From Arcobacter venerupis (GTDB lineage: Bacteria > Campylobacterota > Campylobacteria > Campylobacterales > Arcobacteraceae): DNA of 64,000 nucleotides. Positions 24,387-34,500 of this stretch are shown here, piece by piece. A program made the position numbers and the translations under genes. The notes beneath the pieces were generated by a model. The model was not told where the DNA came from and did not search any database. It saw only the letters and a list, made by a program, of their open reading frames with translations. The stretch covers positions 310,001-374,000 of the forward strand of contig NZ_CP053840.1 in assembly GCF_013201665.1 (NCBI RefSeq), in the 5' to 3' direction. Positions within the stretch are counted from its first letter, which is position 1, and each line of letters starts with the position of its first letter.

Positions 24387-26333
24387 CTATTTTTTGATAT
24401 TAAATTCTTTTTGCATATTTTCAGCTAATAATCTTAAATTTACGGAATCAATTTCACTATTTACATTTTTTGTAAGATTTACAATATTTGGATGAAATTT
24501 TTCAAGAAATTGCAACATTTTAGGATCTTTTTTTAAAGGATTATTAACTAATGCTCCAACATCAAGCATCTCAATAACTAAATCTTTTTTTCCCATAAAT
24601 GCTGCATAATTAATAGGTCTAACTCCGTACTTATCGGGAAGATTTACTAAATCTTTATTATAATGGTGAAGTAGTTTAAAGTATTTAGTTGTGTTTTTCC
24701 AAATACAAGTATGAATTATACTTCTTCCTTGTTTATCTGTGATAAAACAATCTGCTCTCAGTTCTAAAAGAAGCCTAATTGTATATTCACACTTTTCACC
24801 AACAGCAACATGAAGAGCAGTTAATCCTTCATTGTTTTTTGCATTTACATCGACACCAGCATTTACAAGACTTTTTATCGTATTTAAATAAAGTTTTTTA
24901 TCTTTGATTAAATTTTTGTTGTTATAGTCCATTAATTTAAAAATGATGTTATTACCATCTTTATCTCTTTGGTTCAAATTAATATTTTTTGTTCTTAATA
25001 ATTTAAATAATTTAAAATTAAAATGAACAATAGAATCAAAAAATAATGGCTCACCTTTTGAATTTAATTTATTTATATCGACACTATAATTTCTTAAAAT
25101 ATTTTCCAAAACATTAGCGTATTCAGCATTTTCATTTAGTAATATTTCATATTCAAAGTCTAAAGGTTTTCTATTTTCTGAATATAAAATTATATCAATT
25201 AATATTTCAATGATTGTTTTTCCTGATGTATTTTCTAAATCGGGATTTGCACCTTTTTCTAAATATAATTTGATTAAATCACTATTTCTTATACCATTTA
25301 ATACAAGAATTAATAAAACAGTATCTCCTTGATTATTTTGATGATTTAAATTTACTTTACAATCTTCTAGGAAACTATTTATTAAATCTCTATCTTCACT
25401 TCTTGTAACTAAGAAAAATGCATTTTCATTGTTATTATCAAGTGCATCAACATTTACACCTAAGTGAATTAACTCTTTTATCATTTCTAAGTGAGCTGAT
25501 TTTAATTCAGTATTATCTTTTGGTGTATTTAAAAAGTAGTTAATTGATTCCATTAAAAGAGTTTTATTTTCTGCACTTCTACTATTAATATCACAACCTA
25601 AATCCACAGCTTTGTGTATAATACTAATATTATTTATACCTTTTGAAATGGCATAAAATAAGAAGTTTTTTCCATTTTTATCAAGAATTGTTGGGTTTGC
25701 ACCTAATTCCATAAGTAATAGCGCTAAATCATTGTTTTTTAAAACAATTTCTTTATGAAGGATTGTATTTCCAGCTAAATTAATTTGATTAATATTAACT
25801 TCTTTTAATGAACCAATTTTTTTTATAATTTCTATATTTCCATTTGCAACAGCATCAAAGATTAGATTATTTCCATGAATATCACAGTTAGCTAAAGCCT
25901 TTGTTACTTGTAATAAATAAGTAACAATTCGATTATTTGCACTAATTACTGCATCTTGAAGTGCAGTTCTATTATGAATGTTTAAATGATTTATATCAAT
26001 TTTATTATCAATTAATGTTTGTAATATTGCACTACTTTTTGAGTGAATTGCATAAAATATAGCAGTTTCTTTTTGTGAATTTTCTGCTTCAGCATTGATT
26101 CCATTTGATATAAGCCAAATTACAGATTGAAATAAATCTTTTTTACAACAATAATGAAGAATTAATTCGTCATTAAAATGAAGATCATTTAAATTTAAAT
26201 CTAGCTCACGATAGATTTTATTCAATTTCTCATTGTTCATATTTGGATTTAATAATTCTTTTAAAAAATCTTCTTCTGTAGTTTTTGACTTATTTAAGAG
26301 CCTTTTGAACATTTTATTAACCAGTACTTTCAT
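24387..26333 (-). CDS. Large ankyrin-repeat protein
   Basis: The 648-residue protein is built almost entirely of ankyrin repeats, each about 33-36 residues. Recurrent TALHVAV/TILHKEI/TALQDAV helices and N-x-D/G-N turns are visible from about residue 50 to 620 (for example NIHNRTALQDAVISANNRIV and NNEGLTALHVAVGEKCEYTI). There is no signal peptide, membrane segment or enzymatic domain, so it is a cytoplasmic protein-binding scaffold. It is divergent from amt1 and upstream of the PDC gene. Partner and function are unknown. Ankyrin proteins near ammonium transport genes invite a search for a PII/Amt link, which is speculation. Confidence 0.85.
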   Translation of the reverse strand: MKVLVNKMFKRLLNKSKTTEEDFLKELLNPNMNNEKLNKIYRELDLNLNDLHFNDELILHYCCKKDLFQSVIWLISNGINAEAENSQKETAIFYAIHSKSSAILQTLIDNKIDINHLNIHNRTALQDAVISANNRIVTYLLQVTKALANCDIHGNNLIFDAVANGNIEIIKKIGSLKEVNINQINLAGNTILHKEIVLKNNDLALLLMELGANPTILDKNGKNFLFYAISKGINNISIIHKAVDLGCDINSRSAENKTLLMESINYFLNTPKDNTELKSAHLEMIKELIHLGVNVDALDNNNENAFFLVTRSEDRDLINSFLEDCKVNLNHQNNQGDTVLLILVLNGIRNSDLIKLYLEKGANPDLENTSGKTIIEILIDIILYSENRKPLDFEYEILLNENAEYANVLENILRNYSVDINKLNSKGEPLFFDSIVHFNFKLFKLLRTKNINLNQRDKDGNNIIFKLMDYNNKNLIKDKKLYLNTIKSLVNAGVDVNAKNNEGLTALHVAVGEKCEYTIRLLLELRADCFITDKQGRSIIHTCIWKNTTKYFKLLHHYNKDLVNLPDKYGVRPINYAAFMGKKDLVIEMLDVGALVNNPLKKDPKMLQFLEKFHPNIVNLTKNVNSEIDSVNLRLLAENMQKEFNIKK

Positions 26334-26413
26334 AATATAATTTATTTGTGATTATATAATAAAAATTTAAGTTCTCGCTTTAAGTATTTAAAGATACATA
26401 AAACACAAATTGA

Positions 26414-26430
26414 TGTATATAAAATGAACA
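26414..26430. promoter_or_regulatory. TGT-N11-ACA element upstream of amt1
   Basis: TGTATATAAAATGAACA keeps the TGTATA and ACA ends of the shared 17-bp motif, with a weak right arm. Its centre is 42.5 bp from the centre of TATAAT at 26462-26467. That is the same spacing as at the PDC and amt2 promoters. Confidence 0.45.
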
Positions 26431-26461
26431 GTGTAATGTTTACAATGTGATATAAAATTTA

Positions 26462-26467
26462 TATAAT
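26462..26467 (+). promoter_or_regulatory. -10 element of amt1-glnK1
   Basis: A perfect TATAAT would give a leader of about 30 bases before the ATG at 26504. An alternative TATAAA lies at 26451-26456. Confidence 0.5.
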
Positions 26468-26503
26468 TTACTCAGATAAATTGACAATTGACAAAGGAGT
26501 CTT

Positions 26504-27718
26504 ATGGAAAATTTTACTGACGTAAAATATATTTTAGATGGTTTTCTGTTTTTATTTGCAGGAATCCTTGTAATGTGGATGGCAGCTGGATTTGCTATGC
26601 TTGAATCTGGTTTAACAAGAACAAAAAATACAGCAACAGTTTTAACTAAAAATATTGCGTTGTTTTCAATCTCTTGCATTGTGTTCTATTTTGTAGGATA
26701 CAACTTTATGTATGGTGAAGGAAATGCAATAATTGGAAGTGGAGCTATGTTATCTGGAAGAACAAGTGAAGCTTTAGGTTATCCTGTAATGGCTGACTTC
26801 TTTTTTCAAGTTGTGTTTGTTGCAACTGCTGCTTCTGTTATTTCAGGAACAATTGCAGAAAGAATGAAATTGTGGCCATTTCTAATTTTTACAGCTGTAT
26901 TATCGGGTGTTATCTATCCAATCCAAGGACATTGGTCATGGGGAGGTTCAGAATTAGGTGGACTAATTACAGGATTCTCTGATTTTGCTGGTTCAACTGT
27001 TGTTCACTCTGTTGGTGGATGGGCTGCGTTGGCAGGTGTTTTAATATTAGGTGCAAGAAAAGGTAAATTTGGGAAAGATGGTCAAGTAAGACCAATTCCA
27101 GGGTCAAACCTTTCTATGGCAACACTTGGAACATTCATTTTATGGATGGGATGGTTTGGATTTAATGGTGGGAGTCAATTAGCTCTTGGTTCAAAAGAAG
27201 ATATTGATGGAATCGCTTCTGTTATTGCAAGTACAAATATGGCTGCTTGTATAGGTGGTATTGTAGCAGCTATTTTAACTCAACTTATTTATAAAAAAGT
27301 TGATTTAACAATGGTTTTAAATGGTACATTAGCAGGGCTTGTTTCTTGTACAGCAGGACCAGATTTAGGAATTAATGTAGCTTTAATAGAAGGTGCAATT
27401 GGTGGAGCATTAGTTGTATTTGCTGTTCCTTTCTTTGATAAAATTAGAATTGATGACCCCGTTGGTGCTTTATCTGTTCACTTAGTTGCAGGTATTTGGG
27501 GAACATTAGCTGTTGGTATCTTTAATCCTGAAGTTACACTTATAACTCAAGTAAAAGGTATTGTTGTAGTTGGTGCATTTGTATTCATATCGTCTTTCAT
27601 TGTATGGAAAATACTAGATTTAATAATGGGATTAAGAGTTGATGAGGAGACAGAAGTTAATGGTCTTGATATTCACGAAACAGGACTTGAAGCATATCCT
27701 GAATTTAAAAGAGCATAG
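26504..27718 (+). CDS. amtB: Ammonium transporter Amt (first copy)
   Basis: The 404-residue protein has about eleven membrane helices. The signature AGFAMLESGLTRTKN lies near 28-42. The pore histidines are in STVVHSVGGWAALAG near 165-180 and DPVGALSVHLVAGIWGTLA near 320. The outer Phe-gate region FFFQVVFVATAASVISG is intact. It conducts NH4+/NH3 and should be blocked by non-uridylylated PII. AAAGGAGTC precedes ATG. The PII gene follows 13 bases later, forming the usual amtB-glnK unit in reversed order. Confidence 0.94.
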   Translation: MENFTDVKYILDGFLFLFAGILVMWMAAGFAMLESGLTRTKNTATVLTKNIALFSISCIVFYFVGYNFMYGEGNAIIGSGAMLSGRTSEALGYPVMADFFFQVVFVATAASVISGTIAERMKLWPFLIFTAVLSGVIYPIQGHWSWGGSELGGLITGFSDFAGSTVVHSVGGWAALAGVLILGARKGKFGKDGQVRPIPGSNLSMATLGTFILWMGWFGFNGGSQLALGSKEDIDGIASVIASTNMAACIGGIVAAILTQLIYKKVDLTMVLNGTLAGLVSCTAGPDLGINVALIEGAIGGALVVFAVPFFDKIRIDDPVGALSVHLVAGIWGTLAVGIFNPEVTLITQVKGIVVVGAFVFISSFIVWKILDLIMGLRVDEETEVNGLDIHETGLEAYPEFKRA

Positions 27719-27722
27719 TTAA

Positions 27723-28070
<348 letters not shown>

Positions 28071-28076
28071 TTTTAT

Positions 28077-28101
28077 ATCAAAGGGATATTTTTCCTTTGA
28101 T
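28077..28101 (+). terminator. Terminator after glnK1
   Basis: ATCAAAGG pairs with CCTTTGAT across GATATTTTT, 7 bases after the glnK stop. Its last two bases overlap the start of the next palindrome (28100-28120), so transcription ends right at the edge of the amt2 control region. Confidence 0.65.
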
Positions 28102-28118
28102 TGTATAAATTTTATACA
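28102..28118. promoter_or_regulatory. TGTAT-N7-ATACA element upstream of amt2
   Basis: TGTATAAATTTTATACA lies inside the longer palindrome ATTGTATA-AATTT-TATACAAT (28100-28120). Its centre is 42.5 bp upstream of the centre of TATAAT at 28150-28155. It is the most symmetrical of the four related sites in this region. Confidence 0.65.
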
Positions 28119-28149
28119 ATAAATTTTTTATATATATTTTCTATACTGT

Positions 28150-28155
28150 TATAAT
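28150..28155 (+). promoter_or_regulatory. -10 element of amt2-glnK2-pyrC
   Basis: A perfect TATAAT would give a leader of about 17 bases containing AAAGGAT before the ATG at 28179. Confidence 0.5.
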
Positions 28156-28178
28156 ATCCAAAAAAATAAAGGATATTT

Positions 28179-29363
28179 ATGGGTATAGAATCTATTTCTT
28201 ACATTATTAACACTTTGTATGCAATTTTTTCGATGACATTGATAATTTTTATGGTACCTGGCTTTGCAATGCTGGAAGCTGGGATTGTTAGAACAAAAAA
28301 TGTTACATCGGTATTAACAATAAATACTCTTATTTACGCAGTTGCATCTTTATCATTTTTATTGTTTGGTTATTCTTTGGCTTTTGGAGAATTTGGAAGC
28401 GAAACTATGAGTAAATGGGCTGCATTTTTATTTCAAATGGCATTTGTTGGAAAAGTAGTAAATATTATGAGTGGTGGAGTTAGTGAAAGAGCTAAAATAA
28501 TACCACTTACTTTATTTACAATATTAATGGCATCAATTCTTTATCCCTTAGTTGTTAATGTTACTTGGGGAATGAATTTTCTTAAAGGTACAATTTTAGA
28601 ATTATCAATGTATGATTTAGCAGGTTCAACAGTTATTCATAGTACTGGTGGATGGGCTTTATTAGCAGCAATTTTGATCATTGGGGCAAGAAAGGGAAGA
28701 TATACAAAAGAAGGTGGTGTGAGAGTATTCCCTGCTTCAAATATTCCCCTTGTAACTTTAGGTGCATTTTTATTATGGATAGGTTGGTTTGGATTTAATG
28801 GTGGAAGTGTAGGTTCAATTGCTAGTAAAGAAAATGCAGATTTAGTTGCACTAACAATTATGAATACAAACACAGCTGGATTAAGTGGTGCTATAATGGT
28901 TGCAATTATAATGCAAATCGTTTATAAAAAACTAGACTTAACAATGATTTTAAATGGTGCTTTAGGTGGATTAGTTGCAATCACGGCAGGACCAAATTTA
29001 TATGATATTTATATGCCAATATTTATTGGTGCATTTGGTGGTTGTTTAGTTGTTTTTGGAGTATCATTTTTTGATAAAGTGAAAATTGATGATCCTGTTG
29101 GTGCATTATCTGTACACCTTTTAAATGGTATATGGGGAACAATAGCTGTTGGTATTTTTGCATCTAATGATAAAATTACATTATTAGGACAATTAAAAGG
29201 TATATTACTTATTGGTTTATTTGCTTTTATTAGTTCATTTATAGTTTTATATATAATAAATAAAATAATGCCATTAAGAGCTGGAAATGATGAAGAAATG
29301 CAAGGATTAGATGTTGAAGAGTGTGGTATTGAAGCTTACCCTGAATTCAAACGAGCATTCTAA
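28179..29363 (+). CDS. amtB: Ammonium transporter Amt (second, diverged copy)
   Basis: This 394-residue Amt protein is colinear with the first copy, with pore histidines in STVIHSTGGWALLAA and DPVGALSVHLLNGIWGTIA. It differs around helix 3: the loop before it is about 15 residues shorter, and the usual ATAAS after the gate Phe is replaced by GKVVN, placing Lys-92 in or at the membrane helix. This may change conductance or make it more sensor-like; that is inference. Its own promoter and a TGT-N11-ACA site lie upstream. Confidence 0.9.
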   Translation: MGIESISYIINTLYAIFSMTLIIFMVPGFAMLEAGIVRTKNVTSVLTINTLIYAVASLSFLLFGYSLAFGEFGSETMSKWAAFLFQMAFVGKVVNIMSGGVSERAKIIPLTLFTILMASILYPLVVNVTWGMNFLKGTILELSMYDLAGSTVIHSTGGWALLAAILIIGARKGRYTKEGGVRVFPASNIPLVTLGAFLLWIGWFGFNGGSVGSIASKENADLVALTIMNTNTAGLSGAIMVAIIMQIVYKKLDLTMILNGALGGLVAITAGPNLYDIYMPIFIGAFGGCLVVFGVSFFDKVKIDDPVGALSVHLLNGIWGTIAVGIFASNDKITLLGQLKGILLIGLFAFISSFIVLYIINKIMPLRAGNDEEMQGLDVEECGIEAYPEFKRAF

Positions 29364-29395
29364 TATTAATTTAAAAAAATTTTGTTAAAATATAA

Positions 29396-29754
<359 letters not shown>

Positions 29755-29755
<1 letters not shown>

Positions 29756-30786
29756 TGGAAGAGATTTCTACTTTTGAAATACATGAGCCTTTGGATATGC
29801 ATCTCCATTTAAGAGATGGAGATATGCTAAGTCTTGTTGGTCCATTAACTTCTCAAACTTTTAGTGGTGCATTAATTATGCCAAACTTGGTGCCACCTAT
29901 TACTACAAAAGAAGCTTTATTAGCCTATAAAGAAAGAATTAATGAAGCCTGCTATAAAGATAAATTCGAACCTCTTGTAACTTTGTTTTTTAAAAATGAT
30001 TATACTTATGAATTTTTAAATGATATAAAAGATCAAATAATAGGAATTAAACTATATCCTGCTGGAGTTACAACAAACTCTGAAACAGGTGTTTCTTCAA
30101 TGGATATTGAAGTTCTAAGACCAACTTTAGAATCAATGAGTAAATTAGGAATTCCTTTATGTATCCATGGTGAAACAAATGGTTTTGTGATGGATAGAGA
30201 AAAAGAATTTATGCCTATTTACGAATCTTTAGCTGTAGCTTTTCCAAAACTTAAAATTATTATGGAACATATAACAACAAAAGATGCTATAGAATTACTT
30301 GATAAATATGATAATTTGTACGCAACAGTTACAATGCACCATTTATTAATTACTCTTGATGATGTTGCAGGTGGTATGTTAAAGCCTCATTTATTTTGTA
30401 AGCCAATTGCAAAAAGACCTGAAGATAGAACAGCTTTATTAAGTGCTGCATTAAAAGCACATCCAAAATTGATGTTTGGAAGTGATTCCGCTCCACATCC
30501 AAAACATAAAAAAGAGTCTTGTGGTTGTGCTGCAGGTGTTTTCACATCACCAATTGCTTTACAAGTATTAACGCAACTTTTTGAAAAACATGGATGTTTA
30601 GATAACTTAAATAAATTTATTTCTTTAAATGCTCAAAAAATTTATAATTTAAATTTAGCAAAAAAAACAATTAAATTAATTAAGAAAGATTTTGTAGTAC
30701 CAACAGCTTATGAATATAAAAATGAGAGTGTAATTCCTATGTATGCAGGAGAAATTATTTCTTGGAGTATTATGAGTATTAATTAA
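29755..30786 (+). CDS. pyrC: Dihydroorotase, type II
   Basis: The 343-residue PyrC catalyses ring closure of carbamoyl-aspartate to dihydroorotate in pyrimidine synthesis. Metal ligands are in [11 protein letters not shown] near 15-25. The carboxylated lysine lies in [17 protein letters not shown] near 97-113, with histidines in CIHGE and MEHITTKDA and the aspartate in [21 protein letters not shown]. It starts on the last base of the glnK2 stop (TAATG). This ties a pyrimidine gene to PII/ammonium control. Confidence 0.94.
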
Positions 30787-30811
30787 GAAAGATAATTTTA
30801 TTTATCTTTCT
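30786..30811. terminator. Bidirectional terminator between pyrC and fliM
   Basis: AGAAAGATAA and its complement are separated by six bases. It lies between convergent genes and overlaps the end of fliM. Confidence 0.7.
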
Positions 30812-31889
30812 GATCTAATAACTTTCTAATGTTTTCTGACATCTCTTTTGCTTTTACTTCTCTTTCTTCTCTCATTGCTCTTAAGTTGTCTAGAGTTTCT
30901 TGTTTTTCTCTATCTAAATTTGCTCTTATTTGAATAGCTTTTCTATTATTTGATATTCCAGAAATTGATGAAAATTTTTCTTTTTTATTTATATAAATTG
31001 TTGCAGATGAAGAAGTTGCATTTTTATTAAATACAATAACATCATCAACCTTTAAATTTATTATGTCTCTTGCTGTTAATTCAGTTTCTGCCATAATTGC
31101 TTCTATTCTCATTCTAGCACCAGATATAAGTGTTTTAATATCTCTTTTTCTACTAGATTTTCTGTTTTTACCTTCACTAAATATTTTTTCAACCACTTTA
31201 TTTAATAAAGGTTCATAATAAGAAATAGGATAACAAATAGATAAAAATCCTGATTCTTCATCAATTGTAATTTCTAAAACTACAAGCAAAACTATCTCAT
31301 GATCAGAAACAATTTGTATTGCATTTGCATTTGTATCTCTTGATTCAATCTTATAGTTAAGAATAGATATATCACTCCATGCTTTATATAGATTTTTTAT
31401 AAACATTTTATAAAAATGTTCAAGAATCTCAACCTCTATTTCTGTTAATTCTCTATCAATATTATCACTTGTATTAACAGCTCCTGAACCTAAAAGTTCA
31501 GCAATAATTTTGTGTGAAATAGCAGGGTTACACTCAATTACAATTCTTCCATCAAGTGGTTTTATTGATAAAGTATTTAATGAAGTAATTTGAGGAATTG
31601 ATAAAATAAATTCCCCATAAGTCATTTGTTCAATTGAATATAACTTAACATCAACAATTTTTCTAAGCATCGAAGATAAATCATTAATAAAATCTCTTAA
31701 CATTTTATCATGCATGGCAGAAAAGGCTTTTAATTGCTCAGCAGAGATTCTATTTGGTTTTTTAAAGTCATAAATAGAATAATTCTTTTCTTTTGAAACA
31801 ATCCTCTCAATAGGTGTTTCAATATCTTCACCTTGTTCTGCAATATCTAAAAGAGCATCAATTTCATCTTGACTTAAAAATTCAGCCAT
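30798..31889 (-). CDS. fliM: Flagellar motor switch protein FliM
   Basis: The 363-residue C-ring protein begins MAEFLSQDEIDALLDIAEQG, the CheY-P binding segment LSQDEIDALL being diagnostic. A CheC-like middle domain and a SpoA domain (LTARDIINLKVDDVIVF near 275) follow. A charged C-terminal tail with REEREVKAKEMSENIRK extends the protein somewhat. It follows flgI by one base on the reverse strand. Confidence 0.95.
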   Translation of the reverse strand: MAEFLSQDEIDALLDIAEQGEDIETPIERIVSKEKNYSIYDFKKPNRISAEQLKAFSAMHDKMLRDFINDLSSMLRKIVDVKLYSIEQMTYGEFILSIPQITSLNTLSIKPLDGRIVIECNPAISHKIIAELLGSGAVNTSDNIDRELTEIEVEILEHFYKMFIKNLYKAWSDISILNYKIESRDTNANAIQIVSDHEIVLLVVLEITIDEESGFLSICYPISYYEPLLNKVVEKIFSEGKNRKSSRKRDIKTLISGARMRIEAIMAETELTARDIINLKVDDVIVFNKNATSSSATIYINKKEKFSSISGISNNRKAIQIRANLDREKQETLDNLRAMREEREVKAKEMSENIRKLLDQKDK

Positions 31890-31890
31890 C

Positions 31891-32943
31891 CTAGCCTCTT
31901 ACTTCAATTTCAACATCAATTGCGCCCATTTCTTTAATCATTTTTAATGTATCAATAATTTCAGTCATAGGTAATTTCATTACTTTCATAGCTCTTACTA
32001 AATCTGATATTGTAGGTGGTGCTTTTGTATTAATCATTGCATTATCAATATTTATAACTGGTTTATCAGCAATTTTAACATTATCTCCAATATCAACACC
32101 TGGATTTTGGGCAGGATCTTTCCATCCTTCATTACTCAATCCACTTTTATCAATTCTAATTGAGAAAGAATCTCTAGCTATTGTTACAGGATCAATTTGA
32201 ATATCTCCACCTGTGATAACTGATTCTCTTGACATATCAATAATAACTTTCTTTTTAAATATTTGAGCATCAAGTTCAATATTTTGTACAACAGAAATAA
32301 ATTTTACTACTGACATATTAGTAGGTTTCACTATTTCAACAGTTCTTGTATCAAGAGCAGTTGCTAATTTTCTCCCAAATTTATCATTTACTTTTGTTTC
32401 AATTAAATCAGCATCTCTAGCTGAGTTTTTATAAAGACTTAATTGAATTGATTTTTCATCTCTTAAATCATAATTAATTTCATTTTCAACAGTTGCACCA
32501 TCATATATAAAACCTGTTGTTTTATTGTTTTCATTAGCAAGAATAGTTCCTTGTGCTAGGGCATATACATTTCCATCAACACCTTTTAATTGTGTAATTA
32601 AAAGTTCTCCATGATCAACAGATTTTGCATCACCAATTGTTGATACTTTAACTTTGATTTTGTCACCTTGTCTTGAAAAAGGTGGTAATTCTGCTGTTAC
32701 CATAACTGCTGCAATATTTTTTGAATTAATTGAACCAGCAGGAATTTTTATATATGAATTCCTAAGAAGATTTTGTAAGGATTGCATTGTAAACTTTGAT
32801 TTATCGCCCGTTCCTGCAAGTCCTACAATTAGTCCATAACCAATTAACTGATTTTCTCTAATTCCAATTACATTTGAAATATCTTTGATTGTTTGTGAGT
32901 ACAAAGATGATAATAAAAATGTTACTAATAAAATATATCTCAA
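31891..32943 (-). CDS. flgI: Flagellar P-ring protein FlgI
   Basis: The roughly 350-residue secreted protein has a signal peptide (RYILLVTFLLSSLYSQ) and conserved FlgI blocks IRENQLIGYGLIVGLAGTGD, PPFSRQGDKIKVKVSTIGDA and the C-terminal PTISDLVRAMKVMKLP. It forms the P ring around the rod in the periplasm. GGAGG touches the ATG at 32949, so the TTG at 32943, 6 bases downstream of GGAGG, is the better start; the two differ by only two residues. Confidence 0.93.
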   Translation of the reverse strand: MRYILLVTFLLSSLYSQTIKDISNVIGIRENQLIGYGLIVGLAGTGDKSKFTMQSLQNLLRNSYIKIPAGSINSKNIAAVMVTAELPPFSRQGDKIKVKVSTIGDAKSVDHGELLITQLKGVDGNVYALAQGTILANENNKTTGFIYDGATVENEINYDLRDEKSIQLSLYKNSARDADLIETKVNDKFGRKLATALDTRTVEIVKPTNMSVVKFISVVQNIELDAQIFKKKVIIDMSRESVITGGDIQIDPVTIARDSFSIRIDKSGLSNEGWKDPAQNPGVDIGDNVKIADKPVINIDNAMINTKAPPTISDLVRAMKVMKLPMTEIIDTLKMIKEMGAIDVEIEVRG

Positions 32944-33038
32944 TATCATCCTCCATTATTAATTGTTTATATTTTATCGAAAATTTAATAAAAAAAGGTA
33001 TAATCAATGGTATTAAAATTATTTTATAGGGTTATAGA

Positions 33039-34232
33039 TTGAAGATTTACATTTATGGTAATCAAAGTTTTAAAAAAGAAATTCACGAAACATTAGAACA
33101 CTCAAATATAAAATTCAAACTTGACAATAATACTGTAATTGAAGAAATAAGTAGTATTACAAAGCTTAAACAGATTATAAAAGATAATCCTAAAGATATT
33201 TATTTAATTGATGATGAAAAAATTATTAAAAAAAATTCTTTAAATAAAAAAATTAAATTTTTTACTCCTAAAGATGGAATAGAAGAAGAGTTTTTACTTG
33301 ATTGTGGAATTGCAGATTTATCAATAGATTCATTAAGTGAATTACCAAAATATATAATTAGAAAATATGAAGAATTAAAAGCACTGGAACCAGATATATT
33401 AGATTTAAATGAAAAAGATGACATCAAACAAAATGAGATAGAGTTGGATGATGAATTATCTATGCTATTAACAAAAGAGGAAGAAAATAATGATTCCGAT
33501 TTTTCTGAAAACTTTGATGATATATTTAATATAGATAAAGATGTAAATCTTGATGATATAGAAGGTTTAGTTGGTAATAATGATGTAAGTATAAAAAATG
33601 ATTCAAATGATATAATTAATTTTAATGATGATTTTGGATTAAATAATATATCATTTGATTATGATGACGATGACATATTGTACAAAGAAGAATCAGATGA
33701 ACCTTTGGAAAATTCTGTATCAACTAAAGTTTCAGATATATTTGCAGACTTAGATTTTTTAGGTGAAGAAGTTACAGAAGAAGAGGAAGATATTACAGAC
33801 TTAGAAAAAATAAATAATGATTTATTTGGTGGGTTTGATTTTCTAAATGAAGAAATTCAAGAAGGAAAGAAAAAAGAAGTTGAAGTTGAAGAATCAAGTG
33901 AATTGGAAGTATTAGAAGAAGATCCTTTTAGTAGTTTTGATTTTTTAGATGAAGAGATATTAGAAAATAAAAAAATTGATAAATCCTTGCAAGGAGATAA
34001 AATGAATGATGAGTTTTTCGAATTAGATTCTTTAAGTGAAAAAGATTTATTGGAAGCACTAAGTTATAAAGTTGAAGAAAATAGTTCTATAAGTGGTAAT
34101 AAACCTGCCGTTTCAGAAAAAAGAGTCGAAACATTGGATATAAATAACTCTAATGTTACAGATCTATCAGCATTAATTTCTAAGTTATTAAATAATAAAA
34201 CTTTAGAGATAACAATAAAAATAAAAGATTAA
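33039..34232 (+). CDS. Acidic protein with receiver-like N-terminus, flagellar cluster
   Basis: This 397-residue protein is of unknown function. Residues 1-115 have the order of a degenerate receiver domain (strands KIYIYG, IYLIDDE, KIKFFTP, then DCGIADLSIDSLSELPKYII) but no phospho-acceptor pattern I can defend. Residues about 120-340 are very acidic and low-complexity and contain three spaced copies of a DFLxEE motif: LDFLGEEV, FDFLNEEI, FDFLDEEI. The C-terminus ends VTDLSALISKLLNNKTLEITIKIKD, after S/N-rich sequence. Start is TTG at 33039. It lies two bases before fliQ, so a flagellar role is inferred from position. Confidence 0.65.
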   Translation: MKIYIYGNQSFKKEIHETLEHSNIKFKLDNNTVIEEISSITKLKQIIKDNPKDIYLIDDEKIIKKNSLNKKIKFFTPKDGIEEEFLLDCGIADLSIDSLSELPKYIIRKYEELKALEPDILDLNEKDDIKQNEIELDDELSMLLTKEEENNDSDFSENFDDIFNIDKDVNLDDIEGLVGNNDVSIKNDSNDIINFNDDFGLNNISFDYDDDDILYKEESDEPLENSVSTKVSDIFADLDFLGEEVTEEEEDITDLEKINNDLFGGFDFLNEEIQEGKKKEVEVEESSELEVLEEDPFSSFDFLDEEILENKKIDKSLQGDKMNDEFFELDSLSEKDLLEALSYKVEENSSISGNKPAVSEKRVETLDINNSNVTDLSALISKLLNNKTLEITIKIKD

Positions 34233-34233
34233 T

Positions 34234-34500
34234 ATGGATTTAATTGCTATTGCTGAAAATACAGTAAAGATTATATTAATACTTGGATTACCATCTTTAA
34301 TTGTAAGTATGATTATTGGACTTATAATTTCTGTTTTTCAAGCAGTAACACAAATTAGTGATGCTTCTTTATCGTTTGTTCCTAAAATGGTTTTTGTTTC
34401 AGCTTTTATATTAATTTCTCTTCCATGGATTGGTGATCATATTGAGGCATATACAAAAGATTTGTGGGATATAATACTTATTTTTGGTAATAATAGTTGA
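34234..34500 (+). CDS. fliQ: Flagellar export apparatus protein FliQ
   Basis: The 88-residue protein has two membrane helices and the FliQ motifs LGLPSLIVSMIIGLIISVFQA and TQISDASLSFVPKM. It belongs to the FliPQR export gate of the type III system. Its TGA overlaps the next TTG start. fliP and fliR are not adjacent, as is common in Campylobacterota, where flagellar genes are scattered. Confidence 0.94.
   Translation: MDLIAIAENTVKIILILGLPSLIVSMIIGLIISVFQAVTQISDASLSFVPKMVFVSAFILISLPWIGDHIEAYTKDLWDIILIFGNNS

Noticed and set aside
28077-28120. The two overlapping hairpins after glnK1 as a riboswitch for amt2
   Set aside because: The second hairpin lies upstream of the predicted amt2 transcription start, so it would not be in that RNA. 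A terminator followed by a DNA operator explains both.
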